Notes: a model not told the origin generated them from the sequence alone. A stretch of DNA of 64,000 nucleotides from Rhynchosporium graminicola (GCA_900074885.1 FJUW01000002.1:1129001-1193000); one strand, 5' to 3'. Counted from the stretch's first letter, positions 11,540 to 23,741 are shown. Translations and numbers: made by a program.

Positions 11540-12554
11540 TTGGGCTCGTTCTGGTATATACGCTGCCAGTCCCTGTTCCAATGATAATTATGATAGTGTC
11601 GAAAGGAAACATCACAGGAGACAATAAGTTTCTGCAAGTGCCAGCTGCGACCTGTCTTGTAGTGAAAGTGTGACCTTTCTCATAGGCTGTCGAACTTCTT
11701 CGCTCAAAGCTTGTACCTCAGTGAACACAAAATTCTCTTAGCTGCAAGAATATACACGTTCAGTGCCGAGTTATTTAATAACTCACAGCCACCAGCGCTT
11801 CCGAATCAGACGCTCACGCCAACCACCCAATAACCACAACATTAAATTCCCATCCCGCCACTCGCCGCCTCGACAGCTAGCTTTCTAGAGGTTTCCTATC
11901 GTAAACCGCAGACTCAACTACCTACACGGCAGAGAAGACACACTCAAAAACCACACCTAGAAATGTCCTTGGCAAAAATATAAAGAAAGCAGATGATCCA
12001 CCGTTAGATGAACCAATTTAACATGAAAAATATAATGCAAATCTCTGCTAGACATGTAGGAATTACACATGTAATGTTTCGCAGTCTGAGTGAGGGAGCA
12101 AGTGACGTATCCTCGGCAGGAAATTGAGATGATGAATTGATCGGAAAGAAAAGCATGGCTTGGAGAAGGGGAAGGAGGAAGATGGGAAGAACGTAGATTA
12201 AATGCTTGGAAATGCTTGGAAATGTGATATGAAAGAAGGTGAGGTGAATATTGTTGAGAGGTACGGATATTTTTCGAGGCAAATATAAAAGATGAGTAGC
12301 AGGAATATGTTGAAGGATCGTACTGAATTGTAGATCTTCTGATTGAAGAAAAATTCCAATACTGCTTCTTCTGGCCATGATACAAATCCCCCGAAAGAGA
12401 AGCCTGTCATTAAGAATAAGTATTCGTAGCTCTCTAGATCAAAAGTACGTAACTTGCTATGCCCAAAAAAATATCCATCGCACATATTCCATGTAATTAA
12501 TACCCAAAGTACTCGTACCCCACCTCCTCATCAACCATTCACAACGCCACCCAT
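11540..12554. other. Intergenic stretch
   Basis: No gene is supported. Minus-strand open frames at 11957-12485 overlap one another in different frames and read as low-complexity translations of A/T-rich DNA. Confidence 0.5.
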
Positions 12555-13331
12555 CTACAAAAACACCATAATAGCAACCACCAAAGCCATCAACCCCCCA
12601 CCAACCTCCACACTCCCCACTCCATTCACAATCCCCGTCGGCGACGCACTCGGCGTCTGCGCACCACCACCAGTGCTCGTCGTCGCCGCTCTCGAACTGC
12701 TACTAGTCCTTGCACTTCCCGTCGTCGAGCTCGCGCCCGTACTTCCACTCCCACTTCCAGTCGCGGTCGACGATCTCGTCGAGCTAACACTCACAACATT
12801 CGTCCCGCTTGAAGTAGCAGAGGAGCTGGAGCGGGAAGCAGTAGATGAGCGAGCAGACGTAACGGTGTTGGTGGAGGAGATGGAGAACTGGTTCGAGTAG
12901 TTCACTATAGCGGTGTTTCCGTCGTCGATGATTTGGAAGGCGTAGTTCGGGCCGTTGGTTAGGGAGGGGGAGGGCGTCCAGAGGTAACTTCCTGTGTTTT
13001 GGATCTTGGCTGGAGAGGACATGCGATGGTTAGTTTATGGTTCTTTGTTCTCTGATGATTATTTTTATTTTTATGTGTTGATTTGGTGGGGGAGAGCGGG
13101 TTAGGGAAGGGTGGATTACTTACCAGCTATCGTCTCCACGGTATCCAGCGCATTGCTAGGACCCTGTCTCAAGACCAAAGAAACCGTATCCGAAGTTCCA
13201 GTCGAAGGTGCCCAGGTAATATTGAAAGGTGTACCAGCAGTGATGCTCGCCAAGTTGGTGAAAGTGAACGGGTTCTGAGCGCTCGCGAGAGATGCCATGG
13301 CCGCAAGGACCAGCGCGGTTGAGAACTGCAT
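12555..13331 (-). CDS. GPI-anchored Ser/Thr-rich wall protein with Kre9/Knh1-like N-terminal domain
   Basis: Two exons, 13331-13124 and 13009-12555, flank a 114-bp GTAAGT..CCAG intron and give 220 residues. A signal peptide (MQFSTALVLAAMASLASA, then QNPF) is followed by a domain of about 90 residues with AGTPFNITWAPS, VSLVLRQG and GSYLWTPSPSL, typical of the Kre9/Knh1 N-terminal Ig-like family. Then comes a stretch of about 85 residues of Ser, Thr, Ala and Gly, and a hydrophobic C-terminal tail (GLMALVVAIMVFL) after a Gly-rich spacer, which fits GPI attachment. The product should sit on the plasma membrane or in the cell wall and be O-mannosylated. It is the neighbour and relative of the gene at 14580-15330, on the same strand. 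Confidence 0.85.
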
Positions 13332-14579
13332 CTTGGCTAGTTTCTTTCTCGTAGGATGTATGGTTGTGATTGATTATGTGCTGTGGGTATTTGGAGTATG
13401 AGATAGTTGAAGATCAGCAATAAAGACCGGGGAAAGAGGAAAGGGATCATCAGAGATTATAAACACAACTCCAACATATCTAGCCACAGCTATTATTGCC
13501 CCATCAACGGAGCGGAGACCGTCATGTCTAGAGTCTAGTCTATCCGCCATCATACTAGCGGCTATCCGGTTCTAGAGCTACGGGGTTGCTTTTCTTGGTT
13601 CTTGGGCATATTTGTTAGGTGTCTTGAATCTTAGAAGTATAATTAACGTAAAGATTATGAACGGATTCGCCACTCAACCCTGATTAATATCTATATTGCT
13701 TCTTGGAAAATTGTATTTACTGTCACATGCTGTTTTCGTCCATCAAGCGCAAACTTTCCTTCGTAAAGTCGCGAGGGTCAAGTTGAAGAAAAAAAGTTGC
13801 CAGGAATGCAATGCTAAACTCAGAGTACGATCATAAACCCACAAAAAATAACCACATGGAAATATGCCTCAACCTGCAAGCAGGATTAGGCTTTAAGCAT
13901 GAACTGAAAGCATGTAAGCGGACATACATAAACTCTAAGGATGTAGGTTCGGTCCAGGGGTCGGTCCTTGCACGCCACGCATTTCCACTGGGATTTAGCG
14001 CGGTTAGCATCCACCGAGGGGTTTGCCATCAGCTACGATCGTCAGGGGCGAGCATTTTCTAAAACGGAAGGATACTTAGACAGGGCAATTTTCTGGATTC
14101 CCGAAGCACCAAGTCGATTTTGATAGAAGCGACTGGAAAAGATCTGAAGTTAAGATTATTACAAGTCCGGAGTTTTATATCACAAACTTTGAAAACGGGA
14201 CAGCCTGAACAATTGAGCGTAGTGATGCCATGTAATCAAGTAGTCCACATATCAGACAGATCGCGGAAGATAGAAAGAGGCTTGTTTTGAACGCTTCTTT
14301 TTCGTTCTAGACTTTCTACAGCAGAGCATGTGACTCGTACTCCACAAGTGAGCAGAATATGTATTCTATAGTCCAACTCTAAACCGATTTAGTATGGTTT
14401 ACATGTGTAGTAGATCTCACAATGGCGCCTCCAAATGTATGCCACAGGTAAATAAAAAGTAAGCAGACGCTTAGATCCCATTATCAACACATGCGCTATA
14501 CTTTATCGTGATCATGAAACATATCCTCCAAGTAATTAGACATTGATGAAGTGTGTAGGTAGTAAAATAGGGCAGGCGC
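13332..14579. other. Intergenic stretch between the two wall-protein genes
   Basis: Contains the promoter of the downstream minus-strand gene and the 3' flank of the upstream one. No other gene is seen; a short open frame at 13811-14062 has no recognisable content. Confidence 0.5.
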
Positions 14580-15330
14580 TTAGTTCAATGTGATCAAAGC
14601 TGCGAAAGACAAGAGCACAAACGCGAGTGGAGAGGCGATGCTCGCGCCAGAGTTGGAGTTAGGTGGTGCGGTGCCTGAGCTAGTTGGGCTAGAGCCTGAG
14701 CTTGAGGTTGCGGTTCTCGAAGCAGTTCCTGTTGATATGTTAGTTTTCTGTGTTTCCACGGATGAGGCGTTGAGGCTACTTACCAGTGCTGGTGGCGCTT
14801 CCAGTGCGCGAAGAAGACGAGCTCGAAGATGTGATTGTGGAGTTTGAAGCACCGGTTGCAGAAGTGGAAGCGGAGGATCTAGTGGAAGTCGAAGATCCAG
14901 ATGCCGAGGAAGATGCAGAGGAAGATGCAGAAGTGGATGGGCCGCCAGTGATCTCGAACAGGACACTGTAATTGGGTACTGAGGTAGAATCGGCAATCTT
15001 GATGGCGTAAAAATCGGATGGGAGAGTGGATGGAATAGACCAGGTGTAGTTGCCGGCAGCACCAGATAGACCAGCTATGAAACGTCAATCGATACAATAC
15101 ATATCACATAGTGAAAAAAGCCTACATTGGATGACAGACACGTCCTTCAAATCATTGCCCTCTCCATTTTGTAGGCTGAGAGTAACAGGTCCAGATGCCT
15201 CCGCCCAAGAGATGACGAAGGACTTGCCAGCCTGGACTCCGACGAAGGAAGCTGGGCCATTTCCGATGATGGGCTTCGCACTGACAACAGCGAGGGCCGC
15301 GGCGGCGATGAAAGTGAATGAGAATTGCAT
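14580..15330 (-). CDS. Second GPI-anchored Ser/Thr-rich wall protein, Kre9/Knh1-like
   Basis: Three exons, 15330-15126, 15074-14784 and 14728-14580, are joined over introns of 51 and 55 bp and give 214 residues with matching phases at each join. The start MQFSFTFIAAAALAVVSA is a signal peptide very like that of the gene at 12555-13331. The folded part has AGKSFVISWAEASG, VTLSLQNG and GNYTWSIPSTLP in the same order as its neighbour. A Ser/Thr-rich region follows, then a hydrophobic tail (PLAFVLLSFAALITLN) for a GPI anchor. The first intron falls at the same place in the domain as the single intron of the neighbour, supporting a tandem duplication; the second intron, in the Ser-rich region, is unique to this copy. 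A longer frame upstream of 15330 exists, but this ATG begins a clean signal peptide. Confidence 0.85.
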
Positions 15331-18300
15331 TTTGATGATGGGGAACGGTATTAAAATCGAGTACGAGTATTGGATGGAAGGTTCTTCTGTTGATCGCATC
15401 AGTCGCCGTGTCGCATGGAGTAAAAGCAAGCAATCTGCGCAGCGGGAAGGGTTCAGGAGACGCATGTCAACCTCATACGACGCGCTGGCGCATTCCAAGG
15501 AGCTGGAGATGGGGATGCTTACATTTGAAGTGGTTTGGAAGAAGGCTTGAGATCTAAAAGACCGTTGATAGATTGGAATTGAGATGTTGGTTCAAAGTTG
15601 CTGATGATTGGCGTAAGGAGTGTGTTAAGGAAGATACCTAGGAAGTGGATAAAGATAGAGAAGGAAAAAGAGTTTTGGGGTGGGAGGTAAGAAGATCTGG
15701 TTGATGTTTAAATTGCCGTCCGCGCTGGGGCGGGCTGGGCTGTGTTGTGTTTTGACAGGGCAGTGCAGGGGTACGCAGGGATAAGCAAGGGGGGTCGTCG
15801 TGCACCGGAACGGTCGAATCGAAGACTGCTTCTGTGGGTCATTCTAACCAAATCAGCCGCTGATTTGGCGATATTTGACACTATGCTTTATCAAGTAAGA
15901 CTAGCTTGAGTCAGAGCTTGAGTCAGATTAGTCCCAAGAGTGAAGATCCCGCTCATTACTGCAGGTAAATAAATGTAGGCAGCTAAAATCTTCTTCAAAT
16001 ACGGGGTATTTCAGGGGTAAGCCTGAGATCAGTGGCAGTCCTCGAGCCTTGAACTGTAACATGCTGTAATACTTCTACAATAGGCTTTCCCCCGCTCGCG
16101 ATGTCATCATAGTGAAAACCTTCATCCCGATAGTTCTCCGTACATGTGACTACCCGATGACAAAACACTACAGTAGGATATCAGCTACATCTTCATCCTT
16201 ATGTTCATGACAACATGACATGAAATGACATATGGTGGCGACAGCACCTCTATGCTCCCGTACCCAAGTACGTGGCGTGCAGGTGTTACGCGTCGGGATC
16301 ACAGCCTCGAATCTGGAGTGCAGTGCAGTGCGGTGCATGACAGACAGTCTGGAGTGCAGTCTAAAGATGTATGTGCTACTACTCGTATTACCAGTGCCTG
16401 CCTGTCTGCCTTACCTCGGTAGGTGCCCAGCCTTCCAAGACGGAAGGACAGGACGGGTGCTAGAAGACCTTTCTTCGACAGGTCGTCGTTTCAAAATTGA
16501 TCGGATCATATTAGTACTGTATTAGATAGTTCGCCGAGGCAACTTCAGCTTGTCCGAGTCGAGACGGCAAAGACAAAGAATCGAAGTTTACAGATGCTTG
16601 AGCTCCACGTGACACCACTGCTCTTTCCCCTCCTGTCATTTATGCTTCGCCTTCGTCAATCGTCATGCGTCTGCTTCGTGTCATGTCACATTTACATTTC
16701 TACTAACCTTCCTTCTATGCTGTGTGATGGCGCTAGAAAGGAATCTCGATTGTGGTACGACTTCGTACGACTTGGAATTCTAGGATCATAGATGATCCAC
16801 GTGATCCGAATCTCTCCTAGTGGTCAGTCTTATGTGCCTCTTCAGCTTTTGTTGCACGTCGCAGATGGTGCTGGTTTGGACCTGGTGTTCTTCCGGTTGA
16901 AAATGGTTGTGTGACCAACCGCCGATTGACTATTGGCTGCTCCGCTCTCTTCATGGAGCACTTGAAAAACGTCAAGTTGGGATGAATGGAACGGGTTATT
17001 ACCCATTACCCTATTGATCCCCAGGAAAAAAGAGGCCAACTAAGGCAGACCGGACTGGACTCCTCGCGATAGAGAGCAGATTAGAGCCATCAAGGCAGTT
17101 CCGACCTTCACTTGATTACTAGAGCAACATCACGAGGAATAGGGAAGGCTTCGACATGAAAAGACATGAACGTCAAGAAATTGGTTTGCTGCTTTTTTCA
17201 TCTTATTTATGTTTCAGCTTGCCAGAATCGATCTTATTTCTTTGTCAAAATCGGCCACCCAGTTCTGATATCGATAGCTACCTCACAACTTCTTTGGGGA
17301 TTACTATTAGCAAGAGAAATCTGTATTAGCCAGCAGTACATACGCTGTGCTGTGTGTGCAACTTTGTTATTTGACATGTGAGCTTTCTTTCCTTCGTAAC
17401 GTCGTCTCCATTTTTAACTATCTCTCTACTCTGGCATCGGGTAACACGAAGCTGGCCCACTTAGTAGCTGGTGGAGTGATTGAGTTATCGTGCGCTTATA
17501 TCACAACTCGAGGTCATCACTTTAATAAAAGTTAAAGAGCAAAGTCGTGACTCTGGATTACTAGTCATGTCGGAATTTCGGAATATTTTGGAGACTCTAA
17601 GTAATGAAATGATACATGTACCTTTCCGGGGAAAGTCTCACAATACTTTCGTGACTGCGGGTATTGGACTGTTCCAAACACACTGGCTGGATATTATGAG
17701 ATGCCGTTGACATATTAATTTCGATTTATACTTTCCTGCATATCGTCTTTGGAAGGCTCGCTCAGTAGCATTCCTTGATTTCTACTTATAATAAAGTCCA
17801 GTGAAAGTTTCGAGTCATCATTTCAGCGCAGCACTGACGACACCTAGGCGATTCTGCAGCTTCACTAGAGATGATTTTCCCGGTCCGACAGTGCTCTGCG
17901 CGTCGAACCGTCCGTGATTTATTCCTAAGTTACGGCGCAGTTCCGAATGACACTTGACATTCGCGATCGCAACGTCATGTTCTTCTCAACTCGCAATTCT
18001 GTTCTTCAGTTACACCACTACCAAGTATTCGCAAGCCGCAATTACTCGAGCGCACTCCGCGTCGCCCGATCACCTCCACGGTCGCAACACTGACAACGAG
18101 GGTTATGCCACGCCACAAGTGGCACCGACTACAATGCTCCTACGGCAATCACGTGGCCAGCGTGCTTGAAAGAATCGCTCATGCTCATACCCATACTATT
18201 TGCTGACCGTAAAGAAGTTTTCGAGAAACAGACTCAGAGAAAGGGACGTCGCGAGCATAACGATGAAAATCATGCTAGGGCGATGTGCCTAGCGGATAAT

Positions 18301-18849
18301 CAAGTAAATTGGTATCGCATCACTTTCGCCCCCCTGTATCTGCTTAATGATCGATGACTCAAGAAAGTGTAATGATCGATGACTCAAGAAAGTGGTGAAA
18401 GCGAAGCATCTACGTACAGAATTCATACTGAAGTGTCTGATGTAGCGCTCGGTAACTTCGTCTAGGTAAAAGGAGAACTATGCTCAAGATTGCCTTCAAG
18501 GCACTGAGAAAGTCTTATTTTACCAAGCTTAAACCTTCCGGAAGTTAGCTGATCATATTCCCTATGAAAGTTTAATACACATGCTAGTCATAATTCCTTA
18601 TAAAGTATAATCCACAAGCTAGCGATAGACATATCGACCGCCAAGTCTCGCTTGGATCATCTTCCTTCTCCTTGGTGCTACCACCTCACAGACCCTATCG
18701 ACGACAGAAACAAGTGGCAGATAGCGCACTCTACGACATGAGATTTTCACACCATTTTATCTCTCATACAATTTTCTCAATTCTCTTGGCAATGTTATGA
18801 GGATCCTCGACTTTTGACTTTCCCAAGAATACCCAAGCCATGAAGATGA
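15331..18849. other. Gene-poor stretch
   Basis: Begins with the promoter of the wall-protein gene. Beyond it I see only short open frames (for example 16225-16525, 17166-17710, 17954-18357) with no recognisable domains and no convincing splice continuity. Confidence 0.45.
18345..18394. repeat. Tandem duplication of 25 bp
   Basis: Two perfect adjacent copies (18345-18369 and 18370-18394) containing ATCGATGACTCAAGAAAG. About 165 bp further on, 18557-18626 holds another pair of adjacent but diverged copies of about 35 bp (ATTCCCTATGAAAG and ATTCCTTATAAAG types). Confidence 0.8.
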
Positions 18850-19604
18850 TTAGGCGCTTCTTCTCCAGGCGGTATCAGCTCGCCTGATTCGAGAGTTTAT
18901 ATCCCTCCTCAACGCTATACAACTCTCCTGTCCGACCTGGCGGAGCTTGGTGGAACGGCCAAAAAAAAAGTCGACGAAGCAATGCCCACTGGCTCATTCA
19001 TCGAGAAACGACTCGACTCATGGCATTTAAACACCAACGAGAATTTGTGCGACATTCTCAGCCTTCTTGATGATCCTGCGAAACGAGTCAAGGATTCCTC
19101 ATATCCCGATAGAGAAATACGGAAGTTCATTGGCCTTCCACCTGGTCGAGCGCGAAGCCAGAGAGAGAAAGTAATTTGTCTACACAATTTGCATTTACAT
19201 TTCTGAAATATCACGGTTCATGATCTAGGCGGAAATACAAAAAGACAAGGACTCGCAGGCCGGGTATCTTGAGATTCGATATATGTGGTGTCGCCGCCTG
19301 CACAATTTATTGGATTTAAGCATGCACGCAGCGGAATCAGTTATCTCTGCGATCAGGCAGACTGAGGCAGCTGTCGGGAGCTGAGGAAACAGAATCGGCT
19401 ATGGCTGATAGAGATGATAAATGCTCACTACTGGACTTAAATATTGAGCAATTTCTGGAATATGGCTAATTAGACATTAACTTCGAGACTGAGGCAGAAG
19501 CTGTTTGTGTTTATGAAAATTGCGAGAATCACTTGCAAAATTTGGGTCGCCGAGGAGTCGGGTGTTTGGTAGGACCTGGTCGGGAACAACATTCTTCTTC
19601 TTAG
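18850..19604 (+). pseudogene. Decayed gene of unknown function
   Basis: The frame is open from 18850, with an ATG at 18982, and runs through PPQRYTTLLSDLAELGG and IEKRLDSWHLNTNENL. It crosses a good 58-bp intron (19171-19228, GTAATT..CTAG) and continues as QAGYLEIRYMWCRRLHNLL. It stops at 19382, but the +1 frame takes over at about 19368 with a Glu/Asp-rich sequence (AEETESAMADRDD, LDLNIEQFLEYG) and carries one TAA at 19467 before another long open run (LDINFETEAEA) to 19604. The TAA is what a C-to-T change in a CAA codon would give. I do not recognise the family. The likely reading is a gene broken by one frameshift and one stop. The frame upstream of 18982 suggests a missing 5' exon. Confidence 0.45.
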
Positions 19605-19621
19605 GAAAGTCTCCGGACTGA

Positions 19622-19840
19622 GAGGGCCAAACTGGTGACGCTATCACAATTTCTTTGTTGGTTTTATCGCTAGTAGCAATCTGCGGTGTTCTTTACGAAC
19701 CTTTTTTCGAAGCTTTTATTATCCCGCATATGCGAAACACCCGTATCCGGCAACTTGCGGATTACGACAATCATATCGCACGAATAGTAGCACTCCCTCC
19801 AAATATCCCCAAAATTGGTTCCAAACGGCATGCCAAATAG
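19622..19840 (+). pseudogene. Fragment with a membrane segment
   Basis: An open frame without an ATG at its start reads ISLLVLSLVAICGVLYEPFF, a likely membrane helix, then a basic tail ending GSKRHAK. It follows a TGA at 19619 and lies between two other fragments on the same strand, so it may be the C-terminal exon of the broken gene just upstream. Function unknown. Confidence 0.3.
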
Positions 19841-19936
19841 AGAATACTCAATTCTAAGAGATTATTGTCTTGCTAGAAGGAGAAAATGGATATGATACAA
19901 GACGTCCTTGACATGGAGAGGAGACAATTCGACTGA

Positions 19937-20554
19937 ATGGCGACAATTGATTTCAAGGCTGACGGAATCGACGTCGAGAAAGGTCAGCATGGACGCGCGT
20001 TAGCATTCATACAACGAGTGAGATCTCTGCTGAACCTCAGGATTGACATCCAGAACAAGTGCTCGCTTTATGTTGTAAATCTACCGAAAACCAAAGAGAA
20101 ATTGTGGTCTATCCAGCACATGTTCCAGCAATATTTACTCCTTGAGGAACACATTGAAGACTTTTGGTGCCGGAACTGGGGAGAGTGTATAGGGGTCGAA
20201 GGAAGGGCAAACAAGGAAAGACTGCTGCTCCGTCAGACGTGCTTAGGTAATATTCCATATTTAGAGTCCTATTTGGCTGCTACGAGGGAGCAATGGGAGA
20301 GATGGGGACCTTTCAAAACGGGGACTCGTATTTTTGGATGCGAGGTGTTCACTCGAAGGTTACAAGACAGGTCAAGGGCTGATAATATGGTATTAGATCA
20401 TGTTCGCGGGGTTAGCAAAATTGTTTCTAAGGATGTACAAAACTTGCTACTATTTCCTATTTTAGCAATGATATTCTCAGAGAACATGTATCTGCTGAGA
20501 ACATCAATTGAGAAGATTATAAGCCCTGAATCATGGAAAACCCCCAACTTCTAA
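19937..20554 (+). CDS. Hypothetical protein, 205 residues
   Basis: An uninterrupted frame from an ATG encodes 205 residues with many aromatic and charged residues (FWCRNWGECIG, EQWERWGPFKTG), ending SWKTPNF. No domain is recognised. The same frame is open for 16 more codons upstream from an ATG at 19886 but is cut from this one by a single TGA at 19934, so either this start is right or the gene has lost its true start to a nonsense change. A weakly hydrophobic stretch (LLLFPILAMIFSENMYLL) near residue 170 could be a membrane-associated helix. It lies in a run of decayed genes and may be one of them. Confidence 0.4.
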   Translation: MATIDFKADGIDVEKGQHGRALAFIQRVRSLLNLRIDIQNKCSLYVVNLPKTKEKLWSIQHMFQQYLLLEEHIEDFWCRNWGECIGVEGRANKERLLLRQTCLGNIPYLESYLAATREQWERWGPFKTGTRIFGCEVFTRRLQDRSRADNMVLDHVRGVSKIVSKDVQNLLLFPILAMIFSENMYLLRTSIEKIISPESWKTPNF

Positions 20555-21537
20555 GGTATTTTACACTACTTTCGAATCATCCCCATTATGTTATCATGAC
20601 TGACTATTGGCTATCCATCTTTCCATCTATTTATGAATTTTGATGATCCTACTTCAGCGTTTGTCACGGCCCATATTTTAGGGTTTGGACCCTTGCATTT
20701 GTTTACCTCGGCTATTTCCTTCCGCATCAAGTCAGTCTCAAAATAAAGTACGAAAGTCGTGCGAAAGTTATAGTAGCTGAAATGCTATTGTTATGACATC
20801 GGCTCGAGATTGACCCAATAACTTTCCAATAAAGCGGAGAGAGGCCTATGATAATGTTATAACACAAAAAATTAACAAAAGAGGCAACATAATATAATGA
20901 ATATCGCGAAGCGTTGCTGTAATCAGGTCCTAGAACGATCATTAATTACCTTACTCTACATCGACATCTTTTCACGATGTTATAACATCGTCTTCACGCC
21001 GTCACATCTTTGTAACTTTGAAGTACATCCTATCTGGTCTAGCCTCAGCTCTCTCCGCTCCAAACTCACCAGTGTGTCGACGCTGTACTAAGGTCCTTGA
21101 ACCATACTTCAAGGAATATTTTGACCTGATGCTTAAAAAAATCACAACTATATACTCTAAATAAGTATGTCAACCTCTATCAAGATCTGTGATATGGATT
21201 ACCAAACCGAACAGTGCCAGTTTCAGCTCCCGCAACAGAAGCTACTCGCACTGTCGAAGGGCAACCCGATCCCTTTCAGAACTCTCCCTTGAAACACCCT
21301 CCGGCAGTGGTGAGACTGATAGAAATCCTGGGAAATGAATAGTTCGACTTATGGGATTAGGAGATGATTCATCAGATTGAGAGTATATCGTTCACAGAAA
21401 TACAGCCTTTACTTGCCTGTATGTCAGTTCCTGGGTCGTAGACATCGCTCTCGCCCATGTTCAAAGTTGGTCAACATCTTGGAGGACTTCCAAAATGGGC
21501 CTGGTATCTATGCCCATTTACATGGCAATGTTGACGA
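20555..21537. other. Intergenic with short open frames
   Basis: A 41-codon frame from an ATG at 21166 (MSTSIKICDMDYQ) stops at about 21291, with open sequence continuing in other frames. It might be a 5' exon or fragment of the next frame, but no clean splice joins them. Confidence 0.3.
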
Positions 21538-22002
21538 GTGGTATGGTGTCTTCCAGCCACTGGTGACAGAACACGAGCAAGGAAGTCAAAAGATAGGAAG
21601 AGAGTGGCTAAAAGGGCGGGAGTAACTAGGAAAATTAGGTGCGACAGGAACAATTGCAAAGCAAATGCTTTCAACATATCCTCGGTTTTACATTCGGATA
21701 CGTGCCTAGAGCATGAACAGCCCTCAGTGTTTCTCGGGCGGATCGTCCCTCCGAAATTTATACTCGTCCTGATTTACATTGAGATATGCACGCTTCGTCA
21801 CTATTTTCTCCCATCGCCAGTATATTGGGTGATGTTTAGGTGTACCTATGCGGTTGTATGGATCTCTTCCACAATTTTATGCGGTACTGCAGTAATTCTC
21901 GATCGTTGGATGAAACGAAGGTGTGCGATGAAGCAGAAGTCAGGAGACGAGGAAGCTTTGACTGCACTTAGGGGGGAGAAGAGCTGTAATACTATGTGTT
22001 AG
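21538..22002 (+). CDS. Hypothetical two-helix membrane protein or fragment
   Basis: The 154-codon frame starts with a very basic segment (RARKSKDRKRVAKRAG). It then has two hydrophobic helices separated by a short Pro-containing loop (FILVLIYIEICTLRHYF, then VVWISSTILCGTAVIL) and a charged C terminus. The same plan, two helices close to the C-terminal end, appears in the broken gene at 22249-22726 and the intact one at 23742-24743. The family is not recognised and the 5' end may lie in an exon I could not place. Confidence 0.3.
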   Translation: MVWCLPATGDRTRARKSKDRKRVAKRAGVTRKIRCDRNNCKANAFNISSVLHSDTCLEHEQPSVFLGRIVPPKFILVLIYIEICTLRHYFLPSPVYWVMFRCTYAVVWISSTILCGTAVILDRWMKRRCAMKQKSGDEEALTALRGEKSCNTMC

Positions 22003-22248
22003 TGCCGCAGGAAGGCAAAATGCTTCTCGGTGTCAATTAGATGTCACAAAAACTGTACGCAACACGTAGTGAAGCAGGATTTCTCGTCATACTGTTAGAC
22101 TTTGCTTGGAAAACATATTTCAGGGTCTTGACATCATCATAAGTCTTTAGGTATGCAGCGAATTGCTCTAGATCAAGCAAGCAGCATTGTCTAGCCTAGT
22201 CTTATCACAGTTCGCACCGGACACGAAATTAGTCAGTCTCTCTTACAG

Positions 22249-22726
22249 GTGTGACTACATACCCGACCAAACCGCCGGCCTAGGGTTCTCTTGGTAGAGC
22301 TATCCAGCCATCGAAGGCGAATCCTGTGCACTCGAAATGACACCTCACCTAGAACTTCGAAAATGGAGTGCAATGACCGTGGAAAAAGAATTCTCGAAAA
22401 TGGATTCGACAACAAACTTCCAACAGAAGTACACCTCGGACATACCGAAATTTCCACTATTTCTTTCAGGCGACCTAGAGAAGAGTGTACCTGTCTATAA
22501 TGAACTACCAGTGCGTGCAAACTGGACGGCTAGAATTGTCTAGGATATCTTGTGTAATAGCGCACATATTGTACTATGGCTGAGTTTTAGTGTATACCAC
22601 TACTACATCGATGGCGAGCCAATACTTTGGTTGGAAAATGAACCAATCTTTCTGATCATAGCGGTGGTCGGGGCCACAATCTCGAGCTTGATTGGCAGCT
22701 ATGTATCTTGCAACGTCAATCAGTAA
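22249..22726 (+). pseudogene. Membrane-protein gene with in-frame TAG stops
   Basis: After a plausible 3' splice site (CTTACAG, ending at 22248) one frame runs to 22726 broken by only two stops, TAG at 22290 and TAG at 22541. Between and after them the translation is coherent: CDYIPDQTAGLGFSW, AIEGESCALEMTPHLEL, FSKMDSTTNFQQKY, then two hydrophobic stretches (HIVLWLSFSVYHYY and FLIIAVVGATISSLIG) and the end SCNVNQ. Both stops are one C-to-T step from CAG (Gln), the change RIP makes at CpA. An internal ATG at 22337 could give a short product. No family is recognised, and the upstream exon was not found. Confidence 0.5.
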
Positions 22727-23741
22727 AGCAAATTTCAAGGGGACCTCCTTGCCAACTCTTCAGCCTTCTCCAGCTTGATCTCCATCCTCACATCTACCTC
22801 CACTACTTCTTGCGAACCCCAAGTCGCGAGTCTAAACTTCCGTATCACTGCTAGATAGCTATTCGACGAGAGCATAGTTCGATCAGATGGAATCGCTGTA
22901 ATAATGTTCAAGAATATGATTCGCCTGACTGCAAGGCTTACAGGGGGTAGGCAGGGAATGCGACGGATTTTGAAATAAGGAGGTTTGGAGAAACGAAGTG
23001 GTAGGAGACTATCCAAGACAGTGGCAGAGTTTCACGTTCTTTGAATATGTATCGAAAACAAGCTGAAGCCAGGAAGTTAGAACATATCTATAATTTGAGT
23101 TGATGAAACAGGATCAAGTCTCCAAACTGGCAAAACTTTGGAGTACTACTTAAAAGAGGACGTTCTGTGATATTTCCATGACTTCAATTTCGATTGCGTT
23201 GCTGATTTAGTCTGGCACGCTTTCGCTTCATCAAGAATGATTTACCAGTTCGAGCCTAAGTCGTCTCTGGTGAAGCGATTTTGCAAGCTCGTAGTGAATT
23301 CATCATCTATTTTTATTACTCACAGTAAAATCATCAGAAGCTTATATGACTTTAATTGAGTACTTAATACAATGTCGTGAGAAATATGCATGACATCCAA
23401 GTGGAATTGGCGATAGAACTTTTACCTAGCACGATTACACTTCGCCGAAGATGAATTAGATTTCCTCGCCTCGACTTAGCCACGAGCAGCGAACAAAATT
23501 CGGTTAGTTCCCGCAAGTCTCATCTTCGCTGAGTTCATCTTCGTAGCGTCGATTGGATAATCGAACAATTGTACACGCGGTACTCAGCTGGCCTTGCGTA
23601 CGTTGGTCCGTACACAGTTCTACTTCCCGAACAAAACAGCTATTGTCTTCCTCCCTTGCTTTCTCACACCCACAATTTCGAACTTGAAATTGAACTTAAA
23701 GTAACAGTCAAGATATTTTCGAAAGGAACTCCTCAGTATTT
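22727..23741. other. Intergenic stretch
   Basis: No gene is supported. A minus-strand frame at 22735-23016 and scattered shorter ones show no recognisable content. The last few hundred bases probably serve as promoter for the gene at 23742. Confidence 0.45.
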
